From IMG/VR virus record IMGVR_UViG_3300045740_000123, positions 21,145 through 85,144 of that record: 64,000 nucleotides of DNA; one strand, given 5' to 3'. The notes under the pieces were generated by a model that had not been told where the DNA came from, ran no database searches, and worked only from the letters and a program-made list of their open reading frames with translations. Source of the DNA: a virus. This document shows, one piece after another, positions 29,949 through 38,424 of the stretch. Every line of letters starts with the position of its first letter. Within the stretch, counting starts at the first letter, position 1. A program made the translations under genes and the position numbers.

Positions 29949-30965
29949 ATGACTTCTTCCATGACCACCAAGAAAACTGCTGCGCTTGCAACCCGTGGAC
30001 TCGACTCCTTCCGGATGTTTCAGTCCAAAGAATTTGTATCTGGTTACCAGAACCTCGTCACCATTCAACCCCTAAACAAATCAAAAGTACGCGGATGGTT
30101 CATCCGTAAATCTGATCTTGATACCTGCGGTTGGACTGCAACTGAAGATCAGTTTGCTAAAGGTTCTGTCATTTGGGATTACAAGCAAACCTTTGGCATG
30201 GCTCCCAATACTTCCGTTGAAGAAGGCCTTAACTTCACTGAGCCACGCATTCAAATCCTGCTGCGTTCTCCTCTGATGGTTGAAGAAACCACAGGGATGC
30301 GTCAAACGATTGGTACCTTTGAACACCCAGAGGTCAAGGAATTATTTGATGCTGACAAGATTGCAGCCGACCTTGCCAACAGCAAGGGCGAGATGTACAA
30401 GCGTAAGTACAGCGTGCGCACTAAGTACCTCATCTACATCGTGACTGAGGACAACAAGCGTGCCCATAAGATCCCGATGGTCCTTACCCTCAAAGGTCTG
30501 AACGGCACTGATGTGTCCGATAAAGTCAAGATGTACGAGAAGGAAATGTCCAAGTGCCTGAGCAAGGCTCTGGATTCCGAAGTGCCCCTTGCCTTCAATG
30601 AAAAGTTCTACGCCACTACCGTATTTGCTCCGGTACTTGCCAATGAAATGCGTGGAGCCAACAACGTTGAGATCTGCGCAATTGAATCTTTTGACATCCC
30701 TGATTACAGCGACCAAGATGCCGCCATCGAATCGCTGAGCCGCATGTCGATTCCTGATGAAGATCGCGAATCAACCTGGAAGTTTCAGGAAATGTTTGGT
30801 GATTACATCAACCAGCATGCACGGCAGGATGCAGAGAAACTTGGCGGTGCTTATGGCATCAAGCAAGGCGTGGAGATCCTGCCCGTCTCCCGCACCACCG
30901 ATGCAGTCGATGTGAAAGCACTGCCTGCTCGTGATCCCCTCACCGGAGAGGACGATTCACTTTGA
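29949..30965 (+). CDS. Replication-region protein, possibly DUF5895-type
   Basis: 338 residues from ATG 29949. N-terminal half beta-rich (SKVRGWFIRKSDLDTCGW; RIQILLRSPLMVEETTG), middle helical with basic patches (RKYSVRTKYLIYIVTEDN, KIPMVLTLKGLNGTDVSD). I believe this matches a family of unknown function (DUF5895) shared by cyanobacteria and their phages. Between SSB and Gp157-like genes it may take part in recombination or replication. Leader holds pseudoknot copy 4. Confidence 0.65.
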   Translation: MTSSMTTKKTAALATRGLDSFRMFQSKEFVSGYQNLVTIQPLNKSKVRGWFIRKSDLDTCGWTATEDQFAKGSVIWDYKQTFGMAPNTSVEEGLNFTEPRIQILLRSPLMVEETTGMRQTIGTFEHPEVKELFDADKIAADLANSKGEMYKRKYSVRTKYLIYIVTEDNKRAHKIPMVLTLKGLNGTDVSDKVKMYEKEMSKCLSKALDSEVPLAFNEKFYATTVFAPVLANEMRGANNVEICAIESFDIPDYSDQDAAIESLSRMSIPDEDRESTWKFQEMFGDYINQHARQDAEKLGGAYGIKQGVEILPVSRTTDAVDVKALPARDPLTGEDDSL

Positions 30966-31217
30966 TGTAATGTCGGGGTTTCCCAAGTCGTTTTGTTCAA
31001 CAGCTACGTTGTTGAAGATAAACATATCTTGGACTAAACCCCGTATTACGCCTTGACGTTGAGTGGCAATCCTCGCCAAGAGGGTTGCCATTTCTCGTAA
31101 CGTACTAACCGAATCACATTCTTGAATGGAACGTTTGATTTTTTCTTCCCAAAACTTATCATCAAGACTCGGTTCTATTTGAAATCTAGTTAAAGGTACG
31201 TATTTAATTTCGTCCAT
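30957..31217 (-). CDS. Cyanophage small protein ('ATQRQGVIRGLVQD' family)
   Basis: 86 residues on the minus strand within the plus arm. DEIKYVPLTRFQIEPSLDD followed by LREMATLLARIATQRQGVIR and GLVQD is a pattern I know from several Synechococcus phages; function unknown. Overlaps the end of the plus-strand gene by 9 bases, so the two converge. Confidence 0.7.
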   Translation of the reverse strand: MDEIKYVPLTRFQIEPSLDDKFWEEKIKRSIQECDSVSTLREMATLLARIATQRQGVIRGLVQDMFIFNNVAVEQNDLGNPDITSK

Positions 31218-31298
31218 TTTGTATTAAATTGTTACGCTTATTCTAATGCCTCAGTAAAAACCATTTCCAAACTTTACAAAGTATCAAGATTTACAGTC

Positions 31299-31511
31299 AT
31301 GGACAACCCTGAAAAAGCTGCAGTTAAAGAAGGACTAACTACAGCTGTTATCGGCAGTGTTGCTGCCACACTCCTTGCTAATCCTGTTTGCTGGGCTGCT
31401 GTTATCTATGGAACGTATCGGATGGGTAAGGCAGCTTACCGGCGGGCCAAGATCAATGCTAAGATCAAGGCGAACAAAGCGCTGGAGGACACGTCCTTCT
31501 GGCACGTTTGA
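31299..31511 (+). CDS. Small membrane protein
   Basis: 70 residues. One hydrophobic segment (about 12-40, LTTAVIGSVAATLLANPVCW, then AAVIYG) followed by a basic amphipathic helix (RRAKINAKIKANKALED). Possibly holin- or pinholin-like in plan, but position among early genes argues against lysis. Divergent from the minus gene at 31217. Confidence 0.6.
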   Translation: MDNPEKAAVKEGLTTAVIGSVAATLLANPVCWAAVIYGTYRMGKAAYRRAKINAKIKANKALEDTSFWHV

Positions 31512-31541
31512 TTCCCACTCAACTCAATCCAACTCAAACCA

Positions 31542-32486
31542 ATGTCCGTCCAACATCAGACTGAACTCAACTCGGCGCAAGCTCTTATTTATTCTCGCTC
31601 CAACATCCGGCGGGCGTATCCGGAATTTGATGACACCTCAATCGCTGGCATTTATCTGCGAGGCGATCATTGTCTTGTGGTGCGTCATGATGGCACTGAG
31701 CAAATCTACGACCGGTCACTAATCAAGACCGCGTTTCAGTCTTACACAAACCGTCTCAAAGATTTCTTTTCTTACCTTGGTCCCAATTACCGTGGCCCTA
31801 GTGTATGGCATAACAATGCTTACATTCTTTTTAAGGGCTGGAACTACTCGCACGCACTCGGACACCTGACTTCCAATGCCAAGCTTCAGGCGCACTGGGC
31901 AGATAAATTCATACATGTATCAGACCCCGAAAAGATCAAAGTGCTCCTTCAGTCTGACCAAACGGACTTGGGCCATTTGGTGGCGCCTGACGGACTTCGG
32001 CTTCCGAATCGGCCACTTGATATGGACGGTGAATTGGATGATGTGCAAGAACAACAGTCCTCGTTTGGTGAACCTAGTTGTTCATGTGGGTCCTTTCAAC
32101 GCCAGCTTTCAAATCTATCTGCTTTCCAAGAAGAGATCCAAGGCTTTAAACCATGGTGCATCCACCTGACGTGGTTTAACAAATACAGGGAACTGCTGTG
32201 CAAGCGCACAGATGTACGGAATGCGAGTCCCAGCGGCACACCAGATAAGTGTGTTGCCTGGTGGTATGCACCGCCCGCTGATCACATCAGTGATGGACGC
32301 TTTGTTCTGCTCCATACCAAGTCCGGTGCTCAAGCTCCCCTCTCCCACTGGCGTACCTACAAACCACAAGAGGTGTTCACACAACACCATGCCTGGGATC
32401 TTTTCTTCAATATGATGGAGGCTGGTTACACACCATTCCCTGGTGTCTCATTGCCACAACTCAAAGCTGCTGTTAAAAAGCAATGA
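31542..32486 (+). CDS. Phage protein, unknown function
   Basis: 314 residues. N-terminal part beta-rich (FDDTSIAGIYLRGDHCLVVR), a central CSCGSF, and a C-terminal region with WCIHLTWFNKYRELLC, WWYAPPADHISDGRFVLLH. Cys and His spacing could bind zinc but no family is recognised. The leader CACTCAACTCAATCCAACTC is the longest example of the repeat leader. Overlaps the next gene by 4 bases. Confidence 0.65.
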   Translation: MSVQHQTELNSAQALIYSRSNIRRAYPEFDDTSIAGIYLRGDHCLVVRHDGTEQIYDRSLIKTAFQSYTNRLKDFFSYLGPNYRGPSVWHNNAYILFKGWNYSHALGHLTSNAKLQAHWADKFIHVSDPEKIKVLLQSDQTDLGHLVAPDGLRLPNRPLDMDGELDDVQEQQSSFGEPSCSCGSFQRQLSNLSAFQEEIQGFKPWCIHLTWFNKYRELLCKRTDVRNASPSGTPDKCVAWWYAPPADHISDGRFVLLHTKSGAQAPLSHWRTYKPQEVFTQHHAWDLFFNMMEAGYTPFPGVSLPQLKAAVKKQ

Positions 32487-32713
32487 CGGACGAAGAGTTG
32501 TACGAGCATGCACTATCACTTGCTATGAAAGTATCCGAGCAACCCATGATGTTGTCCAACGGCAAATACTCTTTGCACCTTGAGGTTGATGAAGACACCT
32601 ACTGGGGTCTGATTAAACTTGGCGCAGAGATCAGGACTGATTGTGAAACCTATGCAGAAAACATCCTCATTGGGCATGTCGAATCCGGACTCGATCGACA
32701 AGCTACAGATTGA
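32483..32713 (+). CDS. Small acidic phage protein
   Basis: 76 residues (MTDEELYEHALSLAMKVSE...), helix then beta (LSNGKYSLHLEVDEDTYW). ATGA overlap upstream; overlaps the next gene by 38 bases. No family recognised. Confidence 0.65.
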   Translation: MTDEELYEHALSLAMKVSEQPMMLSNGKYSLHLEVDEDTYWGLIKLGAEIRTDCETYAENILIGHVESGLDRQATD

Positions 32714-32864
32714 ATGCATTGATGAAGAGGATGGTTCCGCAACCATCCGTATTGATTGGGATGAAACAGATCCTGATCTCCAATGGTGGACCGACTTGGG
32801 TCCAGAAGGACAAGAAACGTTTATGATTGATGCGCTAACAAACGCACTCGATTCTTACTCTTAG
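32676..32864 (+). CDS. Small acidic phage protein
   Basis: 62 residues from ATG 32676 (MSNPDSIDKLQIECIDEED...), strongly acidic with IRIDWDETDPDLQWWTDLG. The long overlap with the upstream frame is unusual but both frames look coding. Resembles small acidic early proteins in cyanophages. Function unknown. Confidence 0.6.
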   Translation: MSNPDSIDKLQIECIDEEDGSATIRIDWDETDPDLQWWTDLGPEGQETFMIDALTNALDSYS

Positions 32865-32867
32865 GTT

Positions 32868-33503
32868 ATGGCCTTCCAAAGCGTCTGGTATGAGACTGAA
32901 CTTCCTTCTGAAGTCATCAGGCTTGTTGAATCTGTACTCGAAGAAAAGTATGACGAAGATCTAATCAACTCTGTTGTTGGTGAAGGGGGCGGCGGTGTCA
33001 TTAATGAAAAGGTTCGCAAAGCAAAAAATGCTTGGCTTCCTGCCAGCCATTGGGTTGCAGGTTTTGTTATGCATTATGTCAACTTAGCTAACCTCCAAAA
33101 CTTCCGTTATGACATCATTGGTCTGGATGGTCAATCTGCTCAGTACACCGTCTATGACAAAGGTGAGTTCTACAACTGGCATGTAGATCAAGGCATCTCA
33201 TCTTTCTATAAACCTGAACATAACAATGGTCATGGTTTTAGTGAAGAAGTTATTAAGGATGACATCATCCCCAAAGGTGAGCTGGTCCGTAAACTTTCGT
33301 TCTCTCTTCAGTTATCTGATGAAGATGAGTACAAAGGTGGTGATCTACAAATCATGGATGAAGGTGAATCAATGTATGACGTTCCCAAAAAGAAGGGACT
33401 TCTGGTTTGCTTTGACTCCAGGGCTCGTCACCGCGTTACAAAAGTAACGTCTGGTCGCCGTAAATCCTTGGTAGGCTGGGTCGTTGGACCTCGTTGGCGT
33501 TGA
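32868..33503 (+). CDS. 2-oxoglutarate/Fe(II) oxygenase (PKHD/prolyl-hydroxylase type)
   Basis: 211 residues. Iron ligands: His and Asp in FYNWHVDQG (about 103-108) and His in ARHRVTKV (about 187); the 2OG-binding Arg is in RRKSLVGWVVGPRW. LSFSLQLSDEDEYKGGDLQI is the typical beta core. Hydroxylates a protein or small substrate; the target is unknown. Such oxygenases are frequent in cyanophages. An earlier GTG-type start is not needed. Confidence 0.85.
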   Translation: MAFQSVWYETELPSEVIRLVESVLEEKYDEDLINSVVGEGGGGVINEKVRKAKNAWLPASHWVAGFVMHYVNLANLQNFRYDIIGLDGQSAQYTVYDKGEFYNWHVDQGISSFYKPEHNNGHGFSEEVIKDDIIPKGELVRKLSFSLQLSDEDEYKGGDLQIMDEGESMYDVPKKKGLLVCFDSRARHRVTKVTSGRRKSLVGWVVGPRWR

Positions 33504-33517
33504 CCTTTCTTCGAATC

Positions 33518-33913
33518 ATGGCATTTGATACCTACGGACTTAGTACTGAACAGTACGTAAAGTTCTTCAAAGACAACGTCAGGCTTTCTGCCAGGCTTTA
33601 TCTGGATACTTGCAACATCCTTTCTGCTGAAGGTGCTGGCAATGTTGATTTCAAAACAGTTCTTGATATGTATCAAGAAGCTGTCTATGCCGCTAACGAT
33701 GACTGTCGCAAGTACCAAAAGATCAACAACCCTGAAGCCATCAAGGACAATGACATCTTTGGCTTGACCCCTTCCAGGGAAGAGCTGATGGAGGAAATCA
33801 AGTCTGTTAACGCCAAGGTCGAAGCCTTGACTGACTACATTGCTGAGTTGGTCAAGGTCACAGCCAATGGTCTCAACGGCTTGGCCGAAACCTTTGATGA
33901 GGCACTGACTTGA
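33518..33913 (+). CDS. Helical phage protein, unknown function
   Basis: 131 residues from ATG 33518 (MAFDTYGLSTEQYVKFF...), all-helical, with a C-terminal coiled coil (MEEIKSVNAKVEALTDYIAE). The region after it (33914-33947) contains GGTTCCCACCGGGAGTGGG, then pseudoknot copy 5. Unknown function. Confidence 0.65.
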   Translation: MAFDTYGLSTEQYVKFFKDNVRLSARLYLDTCNILSAEGAGNVDFKTVLDMYQEAVYAANDDCRKYQKINNPEAIKDNDIFGLTPSREELMEEIKSVNAKVEALTDYIAELVKVTANGLNGLAETFDEALT

Positions 33914-33949
33914 CAGGCCTGGTAGACTGACGGTTCCCACCGGGAGTGG

Positions 33950-33977
33950 GCGTCCTGGTCATGACGTAAAACTGACC
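33950..33977 (+). promoter_or_regulatory. Pseudoknot leader element, copy 5
   Basis: Stem 1 GCGTC (33950-33954) with GACGT (33963-33967), one G-U pair; stem 2 GGTCA (33957-33961) with TGACC (33973-33977); linkers CT and AAAAC. It lies 25 bases before the small membrane protein at 34002. Confidence 0.65.
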
Positions 33978-34001
33978 ACACCTTCTAATCAAATTCAACT
34001 C

Positions 34002-34121
34002 ATGTTTGAAACTTTTCTTGGCGCTCTTATTCCTGTTGTTAAAGATTTACTTTGGGCAGCGGCAGGCATGCTGCTGACCTACGCAATCAACAAAATTCAA
34101 TCTCACTTCCAACACATCTGA
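34002..34121 (+). CDS. 39-residue membrane protein
   Basis: ATG 34002 to TGA 34121: one membrane helix (LGALIPVVKDLLWAAAGMLL) and a short polar tail. Preceded by pseudoknot copy 5 and the leader AAATTCAACTC. Too short for many gene finders, but the leader and spacing (3 bases to the next ATG) support it. Confidence 0.7.
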   Translation: MFETFLGALIPVVKDLLWAAAGMLLTYAINKIQSHFQHI

Positions 34122-34124
34122 GTC

Positions 34125-34838
34125 ATGTCTCAAATCACCAAGACTAAGCTTGAGGACCTTAACGTCATCAAGCTGTACGAGCACTATGGTGCCCTGGAGC
34201 GCTCTCTTCCTCTCCTCACTCCTGAGTCCCAAGAACTGGCAAAAGCTGAGCTGGAAGCTTGTGCCGACCTGCGTTCAGAAAAGATTGATCGCATTTACTA
34301 CGCAATGGCAGCGCACGAAGATGCCTTGGAGCGTATTAAAAAAGAATCTGATCTAATCACACAGGCTAAGAGGCATCACGAATCACAACTACAGTCTCTT
34401 AAAAATCTATTAAGCTGGCTGAGGCGGGTGCTTCCGTTGGACACCAGCCGTATTCAAGGCAAAAATTATGAGTTTGTCCTCAGCAAGAAAAAGGAACTCA
34501 CGGTCGAGATCACGTCAGATCCAGAGTTTTGGCACTCTGACGAAAGAAAACTTTATTGCATTGAACAAGAAACAACCACAACCAAACGAGTCGTGGTACG
34601 TTCAATGTCGGGAACAGTCATCTCAGAAAGAACTGAACCCAAAACTAAACTCGAAGTACTCCCAAATCTCGATGCAATCCGTAATGCCTATCAAGAAGGA
34701 CGCCCCATCCCGCACGGTGTCAAAGTGGAACAGCAATATGCAGTCCGAAAAAACAGAATCTTCACCACTAAGCGGATGGCCGCACAAGCACCCGAATATA
34801 TCGGAGAACTTCTATCAGAACCTGACGGCGCCGAATGA
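34125..34838 (+). CDS. Gp157-like phage protein
   Basis: 237 residues. Residues about 45-110 form a long coiled coil with DALERIKKESDLITQAKRHH and LQSLKNLLSWLRRVLP, then a beta segment (GKNYEFVLSKKKELTVEI). This order matches the Siphovirus Gp157 family, often found with SSB and recombination genes. Its role there is unclear. C-terminal third unrecognised. Confidence 0.65.
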   Translation: MSQITKTKLEDLNVIKLYEHYGALERSLPLLTPESQELAKAELEACADLRSEKIDRIYYAMAAHEDALERIKKESDLITQAKRHHESQLQSLKNLLSWLRRVLPLDTSRIQGKNYEFVLSKKKELTVEITSDPEFWHSDERKLYCIEQETTTTKRVVVRSMSGTVISERTEPKTKLEVLPNLDAIRNAYQEGRPIPHGVKVEQQYAVRKNRIFTTKRMAAQAPEYIGELLSEPDGAE

Positions 34839-34860
34839 TCTGGAAGATGCTCACATCCTT

Positions 34861-35079
34861 ATGTCCTGCTACCAGCAGGCAGTAGACGACTTCCGTCTAC
34901 AAATTCAAATGGTTGAGATGGAACTCTCCATGCTTTGCCAAGGAGAAGAGCCACCTGCTTACCTGGAATCCAAGGTGGATGAGCTTGAATCTAAAAAACT
35001 CAAGCTCATGAGCGGTATGCGGTACAACCAGAATGCACGCAATGCTTATTGGTATGTCACCGCACGGGGCAATAAATAA
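34861..35079 (+). CDS. Coiled-coil phage protein
   Basis: 72 residues from ATG 34861 (MSCYQQAVDDFRLQIQMVE...), with a short linker (EEPPAYLESKVDELESKK) between two helices. An in-frame extension upstream overlaps the Gp157-like gene in another frame and is less likely. Function unknown. Confidence 0.6.
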   Translation: MSCYQQAVDDFRLQIQMVEMELSMLCQGEEPPAYLESKVDELESKKLKLMSGMRYNQNARNAYWYVTARGNK

Positions 35080-35114
35080 ACTGCAATACAATAAGTAGAT
35101 GCAAGAGGAGTCCC

Positions 35115-35372
35115 ATGGGCGGCGATCCAGTTCTGAACAAGTTAATTGCTGGGTTTACCAACGATGGGACTCCTTTAGCTGCAACCATTGGTTCAAAGAT
35201 TGAGAATGGTGTCGTCATCTTGACGGCAGCCATGCTTGCTAATGAAAACCTTGCAGCTTCCATGGATGCAGAAGAAATGGTAGATGCTGCAATCAATTAT
35301 TACAACATCATTCAAGAACGCATTGGTTACTACGAAAGTACCAAAGTTCAATCTTTAGAGCGTCTAATCTGA
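35115..35372 (+). CDS. Small phage protein with a true Shine-Dalgarno
   Basis: 85 residues (MGGDPVLNKLIAGFTNDGT...; ENGVVILTAAMLANENLAA). GAGGAG nine bases before the start is a canonical ribosome site, unlike the CAACTCAA leaders upstream. This suggests a shift in start-signal type near 35 kb. Function unknown. Confidence 0.7.
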   Translation: MGGDPVLNKLIAGFTNDGTPLAATIGSKIENGVVILTAAMLANENLAASMDAEEMVDAAINYYNIIQERIGYYESTKVQSLERLI

Positions 35373-35414
35373 TTAAAGTTTGCTGCTAAAGTATTTTGGT
35401 CTTCAATGGTTTAG

Positions 35415-35612
35415 ATGGAACCGGTAACTGTGCCTAAGTTGACTGTCTCGTTTGCAGTTGACGTTGATGTGGAGTACAACTCCTTTGGCGGCAAAACAGC
35501 AGATGAGATTGCAGAGGCCTTGCAAGATGGTCTTGATGACCTTTTGTTTGAACTCTCACCTAACGTCAAAGGTGTCTATACTTCTGTCACAGCGGTGAAT
35601 TTCAATGACTGA
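35415..35612 (+). CDS. Small phage protein, unknown function
   Basis: 65 residues (MEPVTVPKLTVSFAVDVDVE...), beta then helix then beta, with an acidic helix (DEIAEALQDGLDDLLF). Overlaps the next gene by 8 bases. Not recognised. Confidence 0.65.
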   Translation: MEPVTVPKLTVSFAVDVDVEYNSFGGKTADEIAEALQDGLDDLLFELSPNVKGVYTSVTAVNFND

Positions 35613-35904
35613 CGACCTTGCTAAAAAACTGAAAACTGCTGGTGCTTTTGATACGCCCTGGCTGAAAGAACAACTTCTCAACTGGGATGTTAAGGCTGAG
35701 CAGAAGAAAGCTGATTTCATGGAACACATGTATCAGTGTTCTGCACGTACCAATGGTCTTTACACTGGTCTGTGGCAAGACTTCTGCCTTAAAGAGGCAG
35801 GTCCCTACTGCCGAGATGAATTCTATAATCGCATTGAATTCATTGAAAAACTAAAGGCTGGAGAGTTTGATGATCAGGAAATGCAAATTCCTTTGACTGT
35901 TTAA
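35605..35904 (+). CDS. Small phage protein, unknown function
   Basis: 99 residues, helical, with three cysteines (QCSARTNG, FCLKEAGPYCRDEFYN). Preceded by the stop overlap with 35415-35612 and followed by a terminator. Not recognised. Confidence 0.65.
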   Translation: MTDDLAKKLKTAGAFDTPWLKEQLLNWDVKAEQKKADFMEHMYQCSARTNGLYTGLWQDFCLKEAGPYCRDEFYNRIEFIEKLKAGEFDDQEMQIPLTV

Positions 35905-35929
35905 ACAACATTCGTTTTTAGAATAGAAG

Positions 35930-35952
35930 GACGCGATCAAGCGTCTTTTTTA
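35930..35952 (+). terminator. Rho-independent terminator
   Basis: GACGC (35930-35934) pairs with GCGTC (35941-35945), loop GATCAA, then TTTTTTATTTTT. Short stem but a strong T-run. Confidence 0.75.
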
Positions 35953-35959
35953 TTTTTAT

Positions 35960-36133
35960 ATGGACTCCCGCAGCTCAATCGATTTACTGCGTCAACTTGA
36001 TATCAACTACATCATTTACGTCGCATTGTCACATGATGACAAATGTAAAGATCCCGTTTCCGCCGAATGGCTTCAGGGTTATCATCAAGCAGTAAATGAT
36101 GCCTCTGAATTCCTGCGCAATGGCAAACCTTGA
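35960..36133 (+). CDS. 57-residue phage protein
   Basis: ATG 35960 to TGA 36133: MDSRSSIDLLRQLDINYII..., helical, with WLQGYHQAVNDASEFLRNG at the end. It overlaps the next gene by 14 bases. Function unknown. Confidence 0.65.
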   Translation: MDSRSSIDLLRQLDINYIIYVALSHDDKCKDPVSAEWLQGYHQAVNDASEFLRNGKP

Positions 36134-36437
36134 AGACGTTTACGCACAAGCTTCTGAACTGTTCCCCAGTAAAAGGTTGGCCCAGGAGACGGCAAATAAA
36201 ATCTTTAACGAGTCCAAGCAGTCGGCAAAGAACAGACTAGAAGAGTACCTGGGTGATACCATTTCTGAATTCGTTGATACCAATTGCCTGACTGGTGAGG
36301 AGTTCTACGAGGTTCTCGTGGACTGTGTTCGTAAGAACTGGGAGTACTACCAGCGCAATGCTGACTGCAATAAAAACCTTCTTAATCTATTGAAACCACA
36401 ATCTTCTGTTGAACTAGAAGAATACACAAAGAAATAA
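36120..36437 (+). CDS. Helical phage protein, unknown function
   Basis: 105 residues from ATG 36120 (MANLEDVYAQASELFPSKR...), acidic helices throughout, ending in EEYTKK. An in-frame ATG at 36096 would overlap the previous gene further. Ended by a strong terminator at 36454. Confidence 0.65.
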   Translation: MANLEDVYAQASELFPSKRLAQETANKIFNESKQSAKNRLEEYLGDTISEFVDTNCLTGEEFYEVLVDCVRKNWEYYQRNADCNKNLLNLLKPQSSVELEEYTKK

Positions 36438-36453
36438 ATTTTGTTTTGTGTTG

Positions 36454-36484
36454 CATCCGTCTCGATCAGAGGCGGATGTTTTTG
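36454..36484 (+). terminator. Rho-independent terminator
   Basis: CATCCGTCTC (36454-36463) pairs with GAGGCGGATG (36469-36478), loop GATCA, then TTTTTG. It separates the early/middle genes from the virion-type gene at 36527. Confidence 0.85.
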
Positions 36485-36526
36485 TTTGTCTATACAAAGT
36501 AGAATAATAAAAACGAATTAATAGAC

Positions 36527-37846
36527 ATGCCTGTATATAGAGACCCTACAGATAAAAACCTGTATCACGTCCATAAGGTACAGACTTGTAGTGGTCGGCC
36601 GTTAGAAGTAACGACGGCAAGTGGCAACATTGTTCAGGTAACAACTGCTGGCACAACTGCAGGTGATGCTTTTGGTCGTACTCGTGTATCCGAACCATTA
36701 ACGCTCTTTGATTCCAGCCATCGTTATAGCGATAATGGACTGTGGGCAACTGCGACAGGTGTTGGATCTGACGCAACGTTTAATGCTAACGCTGGCCTTG
36801 TTGAATTAAATGTACCAACAACATCTGGTGGTTACGTTAAGCGTGAAACCAAAAAGGTTTTTGCGTATCAGCCAGGGAAATCCTTGTTGGTCCTTTCGAC
36901 TTTTACATTGAGTCCTGCTAAGACTAACCTGCGTCAGCGGGTTGGTTATTTTAATGATGACAATGGACTTTATATTCAATTAAATAATTCGACCCTTGGT
37001 TTTGTTGAGCGTAATTCCGTAACTGGAACCCTAGAAGAAACAGTTGTTAATCAAGCCGATTGGAATATAGACAAGCTGGATGGCACCGGACCATCCGGTA
37101 TAACACTTGATATCACCAAGGCTCAAATCTTTTGGATGGATATTGAATGGTTAGGACTTGGAACAGTGCGTCTTGGTTTTGTGATCAATGGCGTATTTAT
37201 TCATTGCCACTCTTTCCACCATGCAAACTTAATTACGAGTACCTATATCACCACGGCATGCCTACCGTTGCGGTATGAGATCGAAAACCTTGATACAACC
37301 TCAAGCAACAGCACATTAAAACAAGTATGTTCCACCGTTATTTCAGAGGGTGGATACGAGTTGCGGGGTCGGCAAAATGCTATCGGAACCCCAATTAATT
37401 CACCACGAACCTTGACTTCTACTGAAGTTGTTTATCCAATTGCTTCCATCCGACTTAAAACAAGCCCTGACCGTCTTGATGCAATTGTCATTCCGACTGC
37501 CGCAAGCATACTTGGTTCTGGTAACAATGCATACTTTGAATGGCGCCTGCAAAGCCATGCCACAACATCGGGTGGTACTTGGACCAGTGCAGGGGCCGAT
37601 TCTTCTGTTGAGTACAACCTCAGCGGAGTTAGTACCAGTGGAGGAACTACCCTTGCTAAAGGTTACATCTCGTCCACAACACAAAGCAATAACTCCATCA
37701 ATATCTTGAAAGCTGCTCTGTTTCAATTCCAGCTGCAGCGCAATGGGCTGATTGGTACTCCAGAAGAATTCAGTCTTTTGGTTCAAACTGCAGACGCTAA
37801 TAGTCAAGTATATGCATCAATTGACTGGGAAGAAATTTCTCTTTGA
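36527..37846 (+). CDS. Virion structural protein, probably tail or fibre
   Basis: 439 residues, beta-rich, Thr/Ser/Asn-rich (NGLYIQLNNSTLGFVERNS; VRLGFVINGVFIHCHSFHHA). This composition and the opening VYRDPTDKNLYHVHKV resemble tail or neck proteins I have seen in marine cyanophages; exact role unknown. It starts a plus-strand group of three virion-type genes and is preceded by AAAGTAGAATAATAAAA, which may be a promoter. Confidence 0.65.
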   Translation: MPVYRDPTDKNLYHVHKVQTCSGRPLEVTTASGNIVQVTTAGTTAGDAFGRTRVSEPLTLFDSSHRYSDNGLWATATGVGSDATFNANAGLVELNVPTTSGGYVKRETKKVFAYQPGKSLLVLSTFTLSPAKTNLRQRVGYFNDDNGLYIQLNNSTLGFVERNSVTGTLEETVVNQADWNIDKLDGTGPSGITLDITKAQIFWMDIEWLGLGTVRLGFVINGVFIHCHSFHHANLITSTYITTACLPLRYEIENLDTTSSNSTLKQVCSTVISEGGYELRGRQNAIGTPINSPRTLTSTEVVYPIASIRLKTSPDRLDAIVIPTAASILGSGNNAYFEWRLQSHATTSGGTWTSAGADSSVEYNLSGVSTSGGTTLAKGYISSTTQSNNSINILKAALFQFQLQRNGLIGTPEEFSLLVQTADANSQVYASIDWEEISL

Positions 37847-37872
37847 TAGACTGGTACCACTGATTAAAAGCT

Positions 37873-38424
37873 ATGTATACTCCTGGTCCTCAAGTGGTTC
37901 CTGCGCCTGAAGCAGCGCCAATGCAGCCTGTTCCAGAACCTCAGGCAAAGCCAAAAGGCCCTGCCCGTTCAAAGAATGGTGATGTCGGGGCCTTTATCCA
38001 GCAGTGCATCTCCTTGGCTTCTTACCTCAAGGAACTTCAGACACAAGCCCATCTTATTCACCTGAACTACGAGGGGTCGAACTTCCTCGGGGTGCATGCT
38101 TTCCTTGGAGATCAGTACGAGGCTCATCAGACTCAATTTGATACGTTGTCGGAATTCATCAGGTCTATGGATTACCTGATGCCTATGTGTGCCAGGGGTC
38201 TAGCCGATGCTGGTCCTGGCATCCAGCACGTTACCAGCTACAAGGGAAGCGATCAGCTCACCACGTACTACAAAAACCTGGAAGAGCTGGGCATGAAGAC
38301 CAAGAAGCTGGAGCCTATTGCTGCCAAGGTGGGTGCTATTGATATCCAGAACTACATGGCTGAGCTGTGTGGTCAAGCCTTTAAGGCTGCTTGGCAAATC
38401 AAAGCTACACTTAGGACTTCTTAA
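37873..38424 (+). CDS. Phage protein with swapped C-terminus beside an HNH gene
   Basis: 183 residues: a proline-rich start (APMQPVPEPQAKPKGPARS), then helices (AFIQQCISLASYLKELQTQA) and a conserved-looking centre. The last residues IKATLRTS are encoded across the antisense end of the HNH gene. A possible original end (NKATLRNG-stop) survives at 38897-38923, directly overlapping the next start. Role unknown, virion by context. Confidence 0.65.
   Translation: MYTPGPQVVPAPEAAPMQPVPEPQAKPKGPARSKNGDVGAFIQQCISLASYLKELQTQAHLIHLNYEGSNFLGVHAFLGDQYEAHQTQFDTLSEFIRSMDYLMPMCARGLADAGPGIQHVTSYKGSDQLTTYYKNLEELGMKTKKLEPIAAKVGAIDIQNYMAELCGQAFKAAWQIKATLRTS

Noticed and set aside
31299-31511. Holin
   Set aside because: It has only one membrane segment and lies among early genes far from the endolysin.
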